A DNA stretch of 64,000 nt. Origin: Allomuricauda sp. GTDB taxonomy: Bacteria > Bacteroidota > Bacteroidia > Flavobacteriales > Flavobacteriaceae. Where the stretch lies: contig RHLF01000002.1 in assembly GCA_003712125.1 (NCBI GenBank), positions 310,001 to 374,000 on the forward strand, in the 5' to 3' direction. The notes beneath the pieces are model-generated. The model was not told the origin of the DNA and did no database searches. It saw only the letters and a list, made by a program, of their open reading frames with translations. Every line of letters starts with the position of its first letter. Positions within the stretch are counted from its first letter, which is position 1. Shown in pieces: positions 41,755 through 54,600 of the stretch. A program made the position numbers and the translations under genes.

Positions 41755-42588
41755 CTACAAATCACGCTTTTTTAAAAGTGCATAGGACCAATAGATGAAA
41801 ATTGCCGTCCAAGCGAGCACGATCAAAAATTCATACCAATGTACGTGATAGTTCAGTTCAATAGTTTCCCCTACTTGATCGGCGACGGTCTGAACCGCCT
41901 CAAGACGAGTCACAGGCTCCTTGATCAGATTGAACATGGATTGCAGCGGGAAAAAGCTCATCACCGTTTCGGTAGTCTCGCCATCGAACAGTTTCCACCG
42001 GATAAGTCCTCTTGTAATTCCTTCGATAATTTGCCATAAGATCAAAAAACCCAATGCAAAAGCGGATCTTTTAACCAGAATTCCCAGAAAGAGGCAAAAG
42101 GAAAAGAACCCAACCAGTTTTACAAAAAAGGCGAGTAAAAATTCCAGGTCGGAAAAAATAATTGAAAACTCATTATAGTCAGAGTAGACCAATCCTAAAA
42201 TGAGGGATACCACAAATACAAAAACGGTTGAGATTGCTGCAAAAGAAAGTACCGTCAGAAATTTGGACCAGATGAACTCTTTTTTCGAAAGTCCATCAAT
42301 CAAATTTTGCTTTATAGTCTTGTTGCTGTATTCATTGGCCATCATCGAAACAATTACAATGGCGAGGAACAATTTGAAGAAGGCCGTAACAAAGGTGTTG
42401 AAATGCCAGATGTAGGGGAAGTTAAAGATGCCCACTTCTGCCAAATGGAACTTTACCGGTCCAATATCAAATTTGATTGCGGCAACCAGTGCAATGGAAG
42501 TTAGGATGATGAAATAAGATATGATAAGCACCTTGCTTGCCCTATTGTTCCAAAGCTTGATAAACTCTATGTTTAGTAATCGAACCAT
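41755..42588 (-). CDS. ABC-2 type transporter permease
   Basis: The product is 277 residues with about six hydrophobic helices (for example VLIISYFIILTSIALVAAI, FLAIVIVSMMANEYSN and FAAISTVFVFVVSLILGLVY). MMANEYSNKTIKQNLIDGLS is the cytoplasmic segment typical of the ABC-2 permease family seen in copper/NosY-like and antibiotic-resistance systems. It begins 3 bases after the ATPase gene and works with it. The substrate is unknown. Confidence 0.85.
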   Translation of the reverse strand: MVRLLNIEFIKLWNNRASKVLIISYFIILTSIALVAAIKFDIGPVKFHLAEVGIFNFPYIWHFNTFVTAFFKLFLAIVIVSMMANEYSNKTIKQNLIDGLSKKEFIWSKFLTVLSFAAISTVFVFVVSLILGLVYSDYNEFSIIFSDLEFLLAFFVKLVGFFSFCLFLGILVKRSAFALGFLILWQIIEGITRGLIRWKLFDGETTETVMSFFPLQSMFNLIKEPVTRLEAVQTVADQVGETIELNYHVHWYEFLIVLAWTAIFIYWSYALLKKRDL

Positions 42589-42591
42589 AAT

Positions 42592-43488
42592 TTATTTGTT
42601 CTTGGTTAGTGTTAAGAACTGCTCTTCCAGACTTTCCTTTCTTTTGACCAAATGCGACAATACAATCCCTTTATCAAAAAGCAATTGATTCAGTTGTTCG
42701 GCATTCATTTCCTCCTTTAAATAAGCTGTAAGTGTTCCATTTTCTCCCGTAATCTTTCCAAAACTCGCGTGCTTTTCCAGGGCGTCTCTCAGTTTGTCCA
42801 TATCAGCGGTGCGCAGCTCGAAAAATCCAAAGCTCGCCAACATTTCATCAACCGGACCCGAGTATAATTTTTCACCTTTTCGCAAAATGACGACATGGCT
42901 ACAAACTTTTTCTACTTCGTCAAGCAGGTGGGAGGCCAACAAAATGGTTGTTCCCTGGGCAGCAATTTTCTTTATGATTTCGCGTATTTGATGAATCCCT
43001 TCAGGATCGAGTCCATTGGTTGGTTCGTCAAGAATCAGGATTTCGGGGTCATTTAAAAGCGCAGAGGCGATTGCCAGGCGTTGTTTCATCCCTAAGGAAT
43101 AGGTTTTGAATTTACTGTCTTTACGCTCCCAAAGGCCCACCAACTCAAGTTTTTCCTGAATTTTATCCTCAGAAACCTCTTTGATTTTACAGACGAGCCT
43201 CAAATTTTTAACGGCTGACATATAGGGGTAAAAATTCGGCCTTTCAATAATGGCCCCTACCTTTTTTAAGGCATCATGGGTTGATGTGTTCCCTTCGAAC
43301 CAGCTGAATTCACCAGAAGTTCTGTTGACAACGTTTAATATGATGCCCAGCGTTGTGGATTTACCACTTCCATTTGGACCTAAAATACCATAAACGTTCC
43401 CTTTTTCTATCGTAAACGAAAGGTTCTTTACTGCAGTAAGGTAACCGAATTTTTTGGTGAGGTCGTTAACCGTTAGTATTGTGCTCAA
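42592..43488 (-). CDS. ABC transporter ATP-binding protein
   Basis: The product is 298 residues. Walker A is GILGPNGSGKST, the Q-loop region precedes the signature YSLGMKQRLAIASALL, Walker B is EILILDEPTNGLDPEG and the switch His is in LLASHLLDEVEKV. The C-terminal 80 residues form the accessory domain common in ABC-2 drug/bacteriocin-type ATPases. It pairs with the permease at 41755-42588. It starts 64 bases after the truncated surface protein gene in the same direction. Confidence 0.93.
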   Translation of the reverse strand: MSTILTVNDLTKKFGYLTAVKNLSFTIEKGNVYGILGPNGSGKSTTLGIILNVVNRTSGEFSWFEGNTSTHDALKKVGAIIERPNFYPYMSAVKNLRLVCKIKEVSEDKIQEKLELVGLWERKDSKFKTYSLGMKQRLAIASALLNDPEILILDEPTNGLDPEGIHQIREIIKKIAAQGTTILLASHLLDEVEKVCSHVVILRKGEKLYSGPVDEMLASFGFFELRTADMDKLRDALEKHASFGKITGENGTLTAYLKEEMNAEQLNQLLFDKGIVLSHLVKRKESLEEQFLTLTKNK

Positions 43489-43552
43489 GCCAGCTTTATT
43501 TAGTTGGTTTATGCTTACTTGACGATGATTTTAGAATTTTGTTACAGGAAGT

Positions 43553-45619
43553 CTAATTTTTATTGACCCTTACGGTTATCCTGCGATTGGTAATAATTGT
43601 TGTTGGGGCAATCCTATTAACCGTTACGTCCTCGCTAGGGTCATCAGTTGTGAGATTCGTATCGGTTTGGTCTTGTGAATTGGTCACCGTATTGGTATGG
43701 GTCATTGCCGCAAGGTAAATGTTGGTCATTACCGCTTTGGCGGATAAGGTCATGGTTTCAAGTTGTCCGGAGGTCATTGTTCCAATTGTCCAATTAGGAT
43801 ACGAAAAAGATCCGGTGGAAACTGTTGCTGATTCGAATTGAAAACCTGAAGGAAGCACATCGGAGACGACTAAATTAGTTATCGGATCAATGCCAAGACT
43901 TTGCACGGTAATGGTAAAATTGACTATGGTACCATCCTGCACATTGCTTTGGTCGACTGTCTTGTTGAGCACCACATCAGGATCGCAGTAATACACGGGT
44001 AATTCATTGGAATCATAACTACATGAGCCTCGCGTCACCCTAACAAAATAATCGCCAGCATCCGTTGCGTTATAGGTGGAGGTTGTTGCTCCGGGGATCA
44101 AGGTTCCGTCTTGATACCACTGATACGCATCAAAGGTTTCCCCATCTGCAATTTGAAGCGAGGCACCGGGTAAACAGGTATTTCCTGTTATTTCCAAATC
44201 GACATCGGGTAAGGTATCAAAACCGGAATAGTAGCCCGCTAAGCCACGGGCGCCGTTAAAACCAAAGAATCCCACCGCTATCGGACCACTTGATTGCACG
44301 TCTACATTGCCCGTGAGATTTGCTAGGTAAAATGTCTTCCATTCTGTGGTTCCTGCCACCGCAGAGGAGGCGGGAAGGGTAACAGTTCCACCACCATCGG
44401 TCACCACAATATTGCTATCTGGTGTTGCGGTAGAGGCGATAATCGTAACACCGCCCGTAATGGTAATTCCGGCAGCATCGGTGATACTGGGAATGTTATC
44501 CATGGTATCTGGTAGCAAACAATTCACGGGGGCCACAAAGTTCAGACCTTGGGTATAGGGGTTTCCAGAACCCGCCAAACATTGATAGGCATAAGCATCT
44601 TCAGAGGTTCTTATGTACATATTGGCACCAACGGTATTGGACGAGTAGTTGCTACTCGGAACTTCAAAAAATTCGCCGTTGCTCAAGGTAGCGGCTGGTG
44701 TAGCCGAACCGTTAATAAAGACATCCGTATTATCTGCCGTTGCAATTATTAGCGGAAATTCGGTCCATCCGTTGGCATTACCGTTTCCTCGGATAAATAC
44801 GTATTCCCTTCCCAATCGATTTTCTGGTACAGGTTGGTCAATACCGGCATCTCTATTGGATGACCCTGCTTGACGTCCATAATTTAGCGAACCATTGCTG
44901 ATAACTATATCCTTGTCGGCAACAATAGAAGCCCCGATCCAGCCACGTTCATGGGCCGTCGTGGCCGTAGTTCCAATATACGTTTCAAACACAAACGATT
45001 CATTGGCTTGAAGAACAATCTGATAGGTGTCGTCGGTGATTCCTGCGCGATTGCTCCCCACCCTAAATTCACAGTCGGGATCATAGCCAAAAATATCGAT
45101 GGTGGTGCCGTTTTCAGTAGCCATAATACCTAAGGTGTTCGATTTGGAAACATGTGTCCCTAAATTGGGTACGCCTCCCCATTTAAAGCGCTGCCCCATG
45201 GCCACGCGACCCTTAGAAGTTAAGGAAGCGGCCTGCGAATTCGAATTTCCTCGATAATTCACATAAAAGTTCTCACCTCCCGGGGCTTCAAATCGTAATC
45301 CACTATTCGTTAGAACAATCCCGGTATTGGATTCATCGACCAAGGTCACGTTGTTATCTCCATCGGCCAAGGTATAAATCGCAGGTGCGGTATTCGAAAT
45401 GTTGAAGGTTGCTATGGGCGTGGCATTGGTCCCTTGATAAGCATTCACGGTAAATGTGGTGGTTTCCGGGGTGGATAAATAGATTGCCTGGTCTCGAATG
45501 GCTTGGTTATTAGAACCTTGCCTAAGTGGCGGTAGGTAATGCAAGTCACTTAACTGGGCATGGGAAACCAGTCCCATCCCCAGAAAAAGTAATACAAGTA
45601 ACTTTCTTACCAAATTCAT
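43553..45619 (-). CDS. Truncated paralogue of the giant surface protein, no sorting domain
   Basis: The product is 688 residues with a signal peptide (about 1-22). Over about 660 residues it follows the N-terminus of the 4108-residue neighbour almost line by line. An IgGFc-binding-like beta region begins QLSDLHYLPPLRQGSNNQA, an Ig-like segment has FDAYQWYQDGTLIPGATTST, and a DUF11 repeat has DPDVVLNKTVDQSNVQDGT. It then ends with a short unrelated tail (TTIITNRRITVRVNKN). It has no SprB repeats and no type IX sorting domain, so it may stay in the periplasm or need a partner. Its ATG directly follows the giant gene's TAA, which implies translational coupling. Confidence 0.85.
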   Translation of the reverse strand: MNLVRKLLVLLFLGMGLVSHAQLSDLHYLPPLRQGSNNQAIRDQAIYLSTPETTTFTVNAYQGTNATPIATFNISNTAPAIYTLADGDNNVTLVDESNTGIVLTNSGLRFEAPGGENFYVNYRGNSNSQAASLTSKGRVAMGQRFKWGGVPNLGTHVSKSNTLGIMATENGTTIDIFGYDPDCEFRVGSNRAGITDDTYQIVLQANESFVFETYIGTTATTAHERGWIGASIVADKDIVISNGSLNYGRQAGSSNRDAGIDQPVPENRLGREYVFIRGNGNANGWTEFPLIIATADNTDVFINGSATPAATLSNGEFFEVPSSNYSSNTVGANMYIRTSEDAYAYQCLAGSGNPYTQGLNFVAPVNCLLPDTMDNIPSITDAAGITITGGVTIIASTATPDSNIVVTDGGGTVTLPASSAVAGTTEWKTFYLANLTGNVDVQSSGPIAVGFFGFNGARGLAGYYSGFDTLPDVDLEITGNTCLPGASLQIADGETFDAYQWYQDGTLIPGATTSTYNATDAGDYFVRVTRGSCSYDSNELPVYYCDPDVVLNKTVDQSNVQDGTIVNFTITVQSLGIDPITNLVVSDVLPSGFQFESATVSTGSFSYPNWTIGTMTSGQLETMTLSAKAVMTNIYLAAMTHTNTVTNSQDQTDTNLTTDDPSEDVTVNRIAPTTIITNRRITVRVNKN

Positions 45620-48600
45620 TTATCGATATAGGGTAAAGTGCCCCACAAATTCTCGGGTATCATCTTCACCGTTTAATTTGATGATGTACCAGTAATCTCC
45701 TGTAGGTAAATCCTTGGTTTGGTACAAACCGTCCCAACCATCTTCATTATCTTCAAACCGATATACCTCACGGCCATACCTGTCAAAGATGGTAACGAAT
45801 ATATCTGGGAATTGCTCAATGTTGCGCGGCCTCCAAACATCATTTTGCCCGTCCCCATCTGGGGTAAAGAAATTGGGTATTTCCACATCAATGAATTCCA
45901 TAAAGATTTCTTGTGTAATGCTACAACCGTTTTCATCGGTCACCGTTACCGTATGGGTGGCTGTTTCTGTAATGTAATATTCATTATCTGCTGTAGCCGG
46001 TTCACCGTTGAAACTGAACAGGTAGTTACCCGAACCTCCTATGGCCATCGCCCCGATGGTATTGATGTCAACTTCACTCAATTCTAACTGCAAAGGGTCA
46101 AAAAGTGTCACCTCAAAATCAAAGGTGTTTATGCAGCCATTACTATGGGCGACCGTAATAGAGTGGGGCCCACCTGTAAGGTTTTCAAATATGGGTTCCA
46201 ATTGCATTTGGGCGGTATCTGTAGTGTCCAATCCATAAAGTACATTGGCACCGACGCTATCATCTTCGAATACCACTTGTACAGCATTCGTGGTAATGCC
46301 ATCTTCACATTCATAGCTTACTAGGGCCTCACCAGCTAGGTTTACACCCGGATTGATCTCAAACACCTCAGTGGTTTCACAACCGTTGGCATCCCTAATG
46401 AATATAACATGGGTACCACTGCTCAAATCCGAATAGTCGAATACATCCTGTGTAAAATCTGCATCCGCATTGCTATCAAGACTCGTAGCATATGGAGCCG
46501 TTCCTCCATTAACGGAAATCGTCAAGGTACCATCGGCACTTTCAAAGCAGATTTCATCTGTAGTTGTTGTCGTAACCGCTAAAGGGTCCGGAGCAACGAG
46601 ACTAAATTCCACTACTTCAAAACAGCCATTCCCATCTTGTACAATTACGGTATAATTGCCTGGAGCTAACTCACTATAACCCAGTACATCATCAAATTGG
46701 TTGAGATTGGGCGAAATAGCCAATTGATAATCACCACTTCCTCCTTGTAGGTCAAAGGTGATACCACCGTCATCGGAATTGGCACAACTGATCTCAGTAA
46801 TACTGTAATTTACTTGTAATGGGGTTGGTTCATCAACCAGAATTTGTCCGGAAATCACTTCACAATCCCCACTTTGTACCCTAACATAATAGGTTCCTGT
46901 TGGTAGATCGCTAAACGTACCATCTGCCTGATTTGGTCGTACTTGGTCAGTTGCCAATGCATCTCTGAACAGGGCATATTGGTAGTTGCCGAGTCCACCA
47001 TCGGCCACCGCATCAATTAAAGCTGTGCTGTCACCTGTACAATTAATTCGTGCGGCTGAGATGTCTAAGCTTACAGTAAGCGCTTCCACCGCTTCAACGC
47101 CAACGGAATTGGAGACAATCGATACACAATTAAAACTATCCCTGATGTAGTATTGATATTGGCCTGGAACCACATTTTGGAACAAATGGGTATCTGTTGA
47201 AATGGTTTCATTCATAGGGTTAAATGAAATACCATCCGTACTCCAAACATAAGGTGCTGTTCCTCCCGTAGCTATCAAAAGCAATTCTGCATTGTTTTGG
47301 CATGTAATGGCTTGGTTGGTCACCAATAAGGCTTCTACTTCCGAGGGTTCTACTATTTCGGTGATTGTAGTTTCGAAGGTGCAACCCATATCATCTGTTA
47401 CCGATATGCTATAGAAACCGGCCCCAAGATTATCGAAGTTCGGATTCGTCTGTGCGGTAGAACTGCTAAGCAAGGTTGTTCCTGTGATATCACTATAGGT
47501 GTTCAACACATGGCGATAATTGGTTGTAATGTTCCTTGGAGTTAAAGTAAAGGAAACCGAAGCATCGGTATGACCTTGACAAACCAGGTTGGTATTGGCG
47601 ATAGTTCCGGTAATAGGGTCCGGCAACAATAATTCAAAGGCAGTGGCGAATACCTCGGTACAGCCCAAGGCATCGGTCACGGTGATGTCATACTGGCCTG
47701 CAGTCAATCCTGAAAACAGGTGTCCATTAACATTGTTTATACTGGTTGTGACACCGGTTCCGAGATGCGTTAAATCGATGGTGTAGGGTGCCTGTCCTCC
47801 TGCTGGCGTAATGATAGCAGCACCTTGGTCATTTGTACAGCCGACATCGGTCAAATCCAACGGATTTAAAGTAATGGCTGCCGGTGGAGCGGCAATATTA
47901 AACAGTCGTATTTGACTACACTCCGGAAAGGCATCCTGCGTTACTTCAACTAAATAATTGCCTCCAGCTACGCTAATCGGCGCGGTTGGTCCTAGGTTTA
48001 CGGAGCTTCCAGTTAAAATGGCTGGCCCATCATCAGTACGATCGGTAGGTGTGCCATTTGTATTGTAGATGCTCCATGTGAACCCGCCTGTATAGGTCGC
48101 ATCGGTTATCGAGAGGCGAATGGAACCATTAGTACCAAAACAAACAACATCGGATAATTTATCAACAGCAACATCAAAGGTATTTGGTTCTTCTACCACA
48201 TGGGTGATGGTCAGTTCGCAGCCTGTATTTATATTACGCACACCAAAGGTGTATGAACCAGGTACTAAATCGATAAATTGATTTGAGTTTTGATATGTGC
48301 TCGATGGCAACAACCTAAATTCATAGTTGGCCGGATGTGAGCCATAATTGGTGATACTTCCTGTCACATCAATTGAAATATCTTCCCCACTGCTGATGCA
48401 GCTTATGGCATCAATTATATGCACTGAGGTTGAAATCAATTCATCATATGGAGGCACTGTTACCGTCATTTGCGCAGAGCAACCTTCAGTATCATACACG
48501 ATTACCCGAACATCACCTCCACCAAAGTCAGTATAGGAAAGGGTATGGGTTGTCCCATCCTGTAAGGTGGTGCCCGTACCAACATCTACAAACTCATAAC

Positions 48601-51600
48601 GATTATAGGTTCCACTACCGCCGGTAATACTGGTAAGGTCGATACTAATTGTGGCGTTGTTTGTTGTGTTGCCTGATGCACAGCCAAAGTCAGTTACGGT
48701 GGGAAGTGCGAACGATATGATATTCGGTTCACCAACAACAATGGAACTAAGGGTTGTAGTACAACCGTTTTGACCCACCGCTGTAACCTCATAAGTTCCT
48801 CCTGGAAGGTTTTCAAAAGCATTGGTTGTCGCGTTGAATGGCGCTATATTCGGATTCAAGGTGTATGTCAATGGGCTAATACCATTATTTACTTCCGCAA
48901 TGGCAATGCTACCATCGGACGCACCAGAACAGCTAACATCTTCAGGAGTAGGGGTGAAATCAGGCGTTACCGCAGCGGCTACTTCAACGGTAAAACTTCT
49001 GGCACATTCAGGACCCATAACGCCAATGTCATAAATAGTTACCGTATAGGTATCTGCGCTTGTTACAGGAACGGTCAGTGGAGCTGCCAACGCCTGTCTT
49101 GTTACCAAGGTGCTTGCAGTTCCTACTACCTCATATTCATAAGTTCCTGAACCTGCTGAAACTTCAATTTCAATTTGCCCTTCGTTTCCAACACCACAGC
49201 CTAACAAGGTAGCAAGTTGGGCATTGGCCTGTAGGCTTGGGAATACGGTAACCGTATCAGTGTCCGTACAACCATTGCTATCCAAAATGGCAATGGAATA
49301 GGTTCCTGGGGCAATATTATCAAATACCCCTCCATTGTTCAGGTAGGTAGCCCCACCATCGATAGAATATAAAATTTGTGTTGCCACGCTTGTGGCAGTA
49401 ACCGTCACTTGGGTCTGGGTCGCACAGTTATCCACAACAATCGCATCAATGGTTGGATTTGCCGAAAGGTTGAGAACCACATCGCCAAGATTTGTTGAAC
49501 AACCATACTGATCTTGTACAGTAATCGTATAAGTGCCGGATGGGGAGTTGGCAGGAATCTCGATTGGGTTATCGAGTGTTCCCACGATTGGAGTAAACGT
49601 AGCGGGTCCTGTGACATCATAATAATAGGTACCACCACCTCCCGAAATATCAGGGATTTCAATGAGTCCTGGCCTGTCACAGCTTATATGTTGCGTAACA
49701 TTGGGTGTGCCAGATAGGGCATCCAATTCATCCAAAAATTCATTTTCAGAGGCGCTGACACAGCTTGCTGTAACTCCATCCATTTTGGTTACTTCAATAA
49801 AGTAGTCTCCAGTGGCCAAACCTGTGAAGGTTATAGTCTGTGGTGACGTGAAGGGTACATTACCTCCACTGTTGCTTACCAATACGGGCGTTCCTGTTGA
49901 AATGTTGTAGAACGACCATTGCATCTCGGAACCAGGAGACACCGTATTTTCAACAACCGTATAGGTCAAACTTCCATTGGCACTTCCATTACAAGCAGGG
50001 GTGACATCAGCCGTAATGCCTAAAGGTTGTGTAATCAAATTGTTCACATTCACGTTGCTCTGTCGTACACAACCGGCTGCATCACGGACATAAAATATGT
50101 AGGTTCTTCCCGGTACCAATCCGTTGAAAATGTGTGGCGTAGATGCATCGGTCGCGGGGGTGGTCCATGGATTCGCAGGAGTCACGGGATCAAAGTTTGA
50201 AGGGTCCTCTGAATAGGTATATTGGTAATCGGGTGTACCTTCAGCTCCCTGTACTGTCACCTGCAATTCATTACAGTTCACGACTAACGCAGCAATGGTA
50301 ATATCCAAGTCATCCAATGGATGCGGAATAATAAATTCAGGTAAGTCCGTTTGGCAAATGGTATTTCCAAAACCATCCACGGTACGCAATGAAGGATTAA
50401 CGCTTGCTCCTGAAATATAGCCCCTAAATTGGTCGGATGCCTGCCAGGTTGCCCCTCCATCATCACTAAATTCAATCGTTCCCAAGGTGCCCGGGTAACC
50501 GGTCAGATCAAATCCAAAATCTGAACTAACGCCGGTACATGTCGATGGCGTAACACCAATAATGGTGGCCGTCAGCTCATCAGGATTGTTTAAGGTGATA
50601 GGTGTATCGGTAAGGTTACATCCGTAGGCATCCGAAATAATGATCGAATAGTCACCAGGCATTAGATTGAAAAACGAATAGGTGCTGGCCAAAATATTGG
50701 TTACCGTCTGGTCCGAAGCCCCGGCATTGTCCAAATCAATTATTTGAATGGTATAGGGGCTATCACCACTGGTGATATTTAAATCAATAGATCCGGTGCC
50801 ATCATGACATTCGGGGTCCGTTGGAGTTGCCGTAAAGGCTAGGGTAGGTGCAGTTGCCACACTTACCATTTGCATGTGTTGGCAGTAAGGTGCGACACCC
50901 CCATTATCCCTAACATATACATCGTAGTTTCCTGCTGCTGCGGCTGCAATTGAAACATTATTTGGAGCGGCAAAATCGCTATCTAAGACCGTGGATCCAG
51001 AAGTAACAAACGCATATACGTAACTTCCATCACCTCCTGAAGGAGTAACCGTAATGGTACCATCGGCACAACTCGTGACATCCTGTACATCAATTTGAGC
51101 CGTAATAAGGGGTTCGATGACGACGGTTTGAATATTGGGAAGGTTAGGACAACCAAATTGATCGCTAACTTCAATGTCATAACTTCCTTCGGAAAGACCT
51201 GTAAAGGTATATGACGTACCATTGGCGGGTGTGGGTGTCAACCATGCTCCACCATTGATTCTAAAGGTATAGCCACCATTACCAGCGGTTACATCCACCA
51301 AAATTGTGGCGTCGTTACCCCCCGAATAACATGCGGAAGGAGTTACATTAAAAGCAATTGTCGTTGGCGGTGCAACTGTTACCGCATTCACCAAAGGAAG
51401 CAGTTCTTCACAATTATTGTCATCACGCACCCGAACCACATAACTGCCATCCGTCACATTGGTAAATATTGGATTGGTTTGGAAAGCAACAATGATGGTT
51501 CCAGTGGTATCTTCCAATTGATATTCGTAATTCGGTGTTCCCCCTGTTGCATCGGCTTGTAAGGTTGCTCCCGAATTAAAACAGGTATAATCTGCGGTTT

Positions 51601-54600
51601 GAATCAATGCAGGAACCAATGCGCTTGGCTCTGTTAATGTAGCATTGAAGTCTGTTGTACACGTATTGTCGTTTACTCTTCGAACCTGAACAGTGTATGA
51701 GCCGTCAGATAGATTGTTTGGTGTGGTTATCGGTGAGGTTAATGATGTGGTCCAATTTGTTCCGCCATCGGTTGAATATTCAAAGCCGGTTGCTGCATCA
51801 AAGTTGAGCACTTCAAAACGAATTGCACCGTCAGCGTTCCCATTACAACTAGGATCAACAACACTCAACAGGTTTGCTGTAAATTCTTGATTTGCTTCAA
51901 CAATGACAGCTATGTCTTGGGAATTTGGGCAAACTGGAAGAATTTGAAAGGCTGTTATATCGTCCAAAACCAAATCATTGCCATCATTGCTGTTGACGTT
52001 GGTTCTGAAAACGATATCAATTGCTGTGTTCGCTCCCGGATTAAATGTTATTGTACGTTGGTGCCAGTCTGTATCCCCTGTATTTTTTGGAATTTCAGGA
52101 GCGACTTCAGTATGTATTATGGCCCCACTGTTGTCTAAGATTTCAACCAAGACTTCCGGATTGTTTCCTGCGCCAGTAAGATTCATCAGGTTATAGGCCC
52201 AAAAGTCAAGGGTGACTTCTTCATTGGCCAATACTTCAATATCTCTCCTTGACCATAAGATATTATTGAGTTGTGGGTTACCTGTATCCGAAAATGTACT
52301 TACATCTATGGCCAGGAACCTACCATCTGTTAATCCTGTATGGTCTTGTGGACTTGTCCATGAGGGGACAGGGTTGGTTACAAAATTGGTTACAGTATAT
52401 TCTCCATTGACCAATATACCTGCTGGCCCACGATTACACGAGGTTGCAGAACCATCTTGGGGTTCGTAGCAATAATCAGCACCCACTTCAGCGATTTGGG
52501 TTGTTGCTCCTGCTCCGAAATTTTCAAGGAACAAGGTGCTTTGTACCATTTGGTTGCTGGTATAATCAACAGTCACCGTGTGGGTGCCAGCACTCACATT
52601 GGCGAAGATATTGTTATCTGCCGGTGTGTTCACCGTACTGTTTAAACTATAGGTGTAATCAAAGTCTGTACTATTCGATGTTGACACGGTAATGGATCCT
52701 TCACCAATACAATCGTAATCTACCGTATAGGAGAGATTGGGATCTGCAGTTTCAGTTGGAACAGTTAAATCCATGGTAAACGTACAGCCTAGGGCATCTC
52801 TTAACACGAATTGGTAGGTACCCGAGACCAAGTTTCTTTCATTAAGGGCTCCAAAATTGCTGCCACCATCAAAACTATATTCATAAGGTGCTTGTCCCCC
52901 ATTGGCATTTAAGATTCGAACTAGCGCACCACTTGGATTACAAGAAGCATCTTCAATGATTGCTGCCGAAGCTGTCAATCGAAAAGGTTGGTCAATTTCA
53001 TAATCTAGGGTCTCAATACATCGTGAGGTTGGTGTACCGCTCGAATCCATTACGGTTATGGTATAGAAACCAGCAGGTAGATTTACGAATGTATTGGCCG
53101 ATTGATAGTTGGTTCCGCCGTCAAGACTGTATTGGTAGGGAGCCGTTCCTCCAGATGCCAAAATTGTCAAAGTTGATGTCGATGAGTCGGCACAAACAAT
53201 ATCGGTATGGGATGCTGAAATAGTAACTGTTCCTAAGTCCTGTATATTGACAATGTTTGAGAGGGAGTTGCAGCCACTGTCATCAAAAACAATGAATTGA
53301 TAGTCGCCACCTTCTCCAGGAGCGAAAACAAAATTTGTTGCGGTTTGCTTGGCGCTATTAGGCACATCACCGGCTGTGGCATAAAGTGGTACCCCATCCT
53401 TGGACCATATGGCCAGTTCATAATCTGGATTGGGATTCCCACCTGTTGGAGTGAGTGTAATTACACCATCATTACAGGTTATATGATCTGTAGTGACAGC
53501 ATTTAAAGTTAATTGAGGGACTTCCCCAACCGTAATATTTTGTGTGTCGCTACACCCATCGTCGGTAGTGGTAATAACAATATAATCTCCAGGATTTACA
53601 TTGTTAAACGTATGGGTATTGTCGTTCGTGGCCACCTGGCTATCAACAAAGGTACCTGCGCCACCATTGCTGCCATCATCAAGACGTAGCTCATACGAAT
53701 AGTTTGGTAACACATTGAGCGCTTGTATATCGATTGTTCCAAGGATATTACATTCCGCGGCTATGGTTGTAATATCAACTTGAAAGGTTCTTTCGAGAAT
53801 ACCTATGTCTTCAGTTTCAAAGATGCAACTCCCAACAATTGGGTCACCAGTCACTGGATTTAGTTGCGTGACCTGCACCTTGAACGTTCCGCTTGTTGCA
53901 ATATCAAAATTAGGACCATTGTTATCAGCGAAAGGAACAATGATATTATCGTTAAGGGCATCTACCAATTGAAAACCATAACCCGAACCGATATTGGTGA
54001 TTCGAATATTCCCAGGCGTACTGCAGAGTATATCTTCTGAGGTATAATCGATATCCAAGGTGTTTTTAAATACATTGAAATAAAAGCGACTAAAACATCC
54101 GTTTTGGTAATTGATGACCACTCGGTATTCACCACTGTCGGTCACCGTATAATTGTCCTGAGTTGCCAAATCTGTCCAACCACAGGTACTGTTCTTGTTG
54201 GCACAATCATCGCCAGTGTCTGAACAGCTAGCTTCATCCAACTGTTGCCATACAATACTATCAGCATCTGTAATTCCCAATTGAATTGTCGCTTCATCGT
54301 TTTCTCCACACAAAAACAGTTTGGGTAAAAGGTCACCGTCTATAGAACACGTTACAATTTCCCCTTGCAAGTCATTATCCGGATTGCTATCCGAATTTAC
54401 TTGGTTGAAATATTCAATAATGGGATTGGTTTGGGTAGTTCCAAAACGTTCTACGGTAATCAATTCGATCAAATCAGCACAACCTGATGCGCCTGATTTT
54501 TCAACGATATAGTTCCCGATGTCAGTTACCAGCAAGGTGCTTGGGTCACCATCGGGGTCCCCATCATTTATAGGAGGTTCAGTAGCATCTATTTGACCAT

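Noticed and set aside
45900-54080. Repeated segments that could be mistaken for a CRISPR array or tandem DNA repeat
   Set aside because: The repetition is at protein level with a unit near 285 bases and variable DNA; there are no short identical repeats with spacers.
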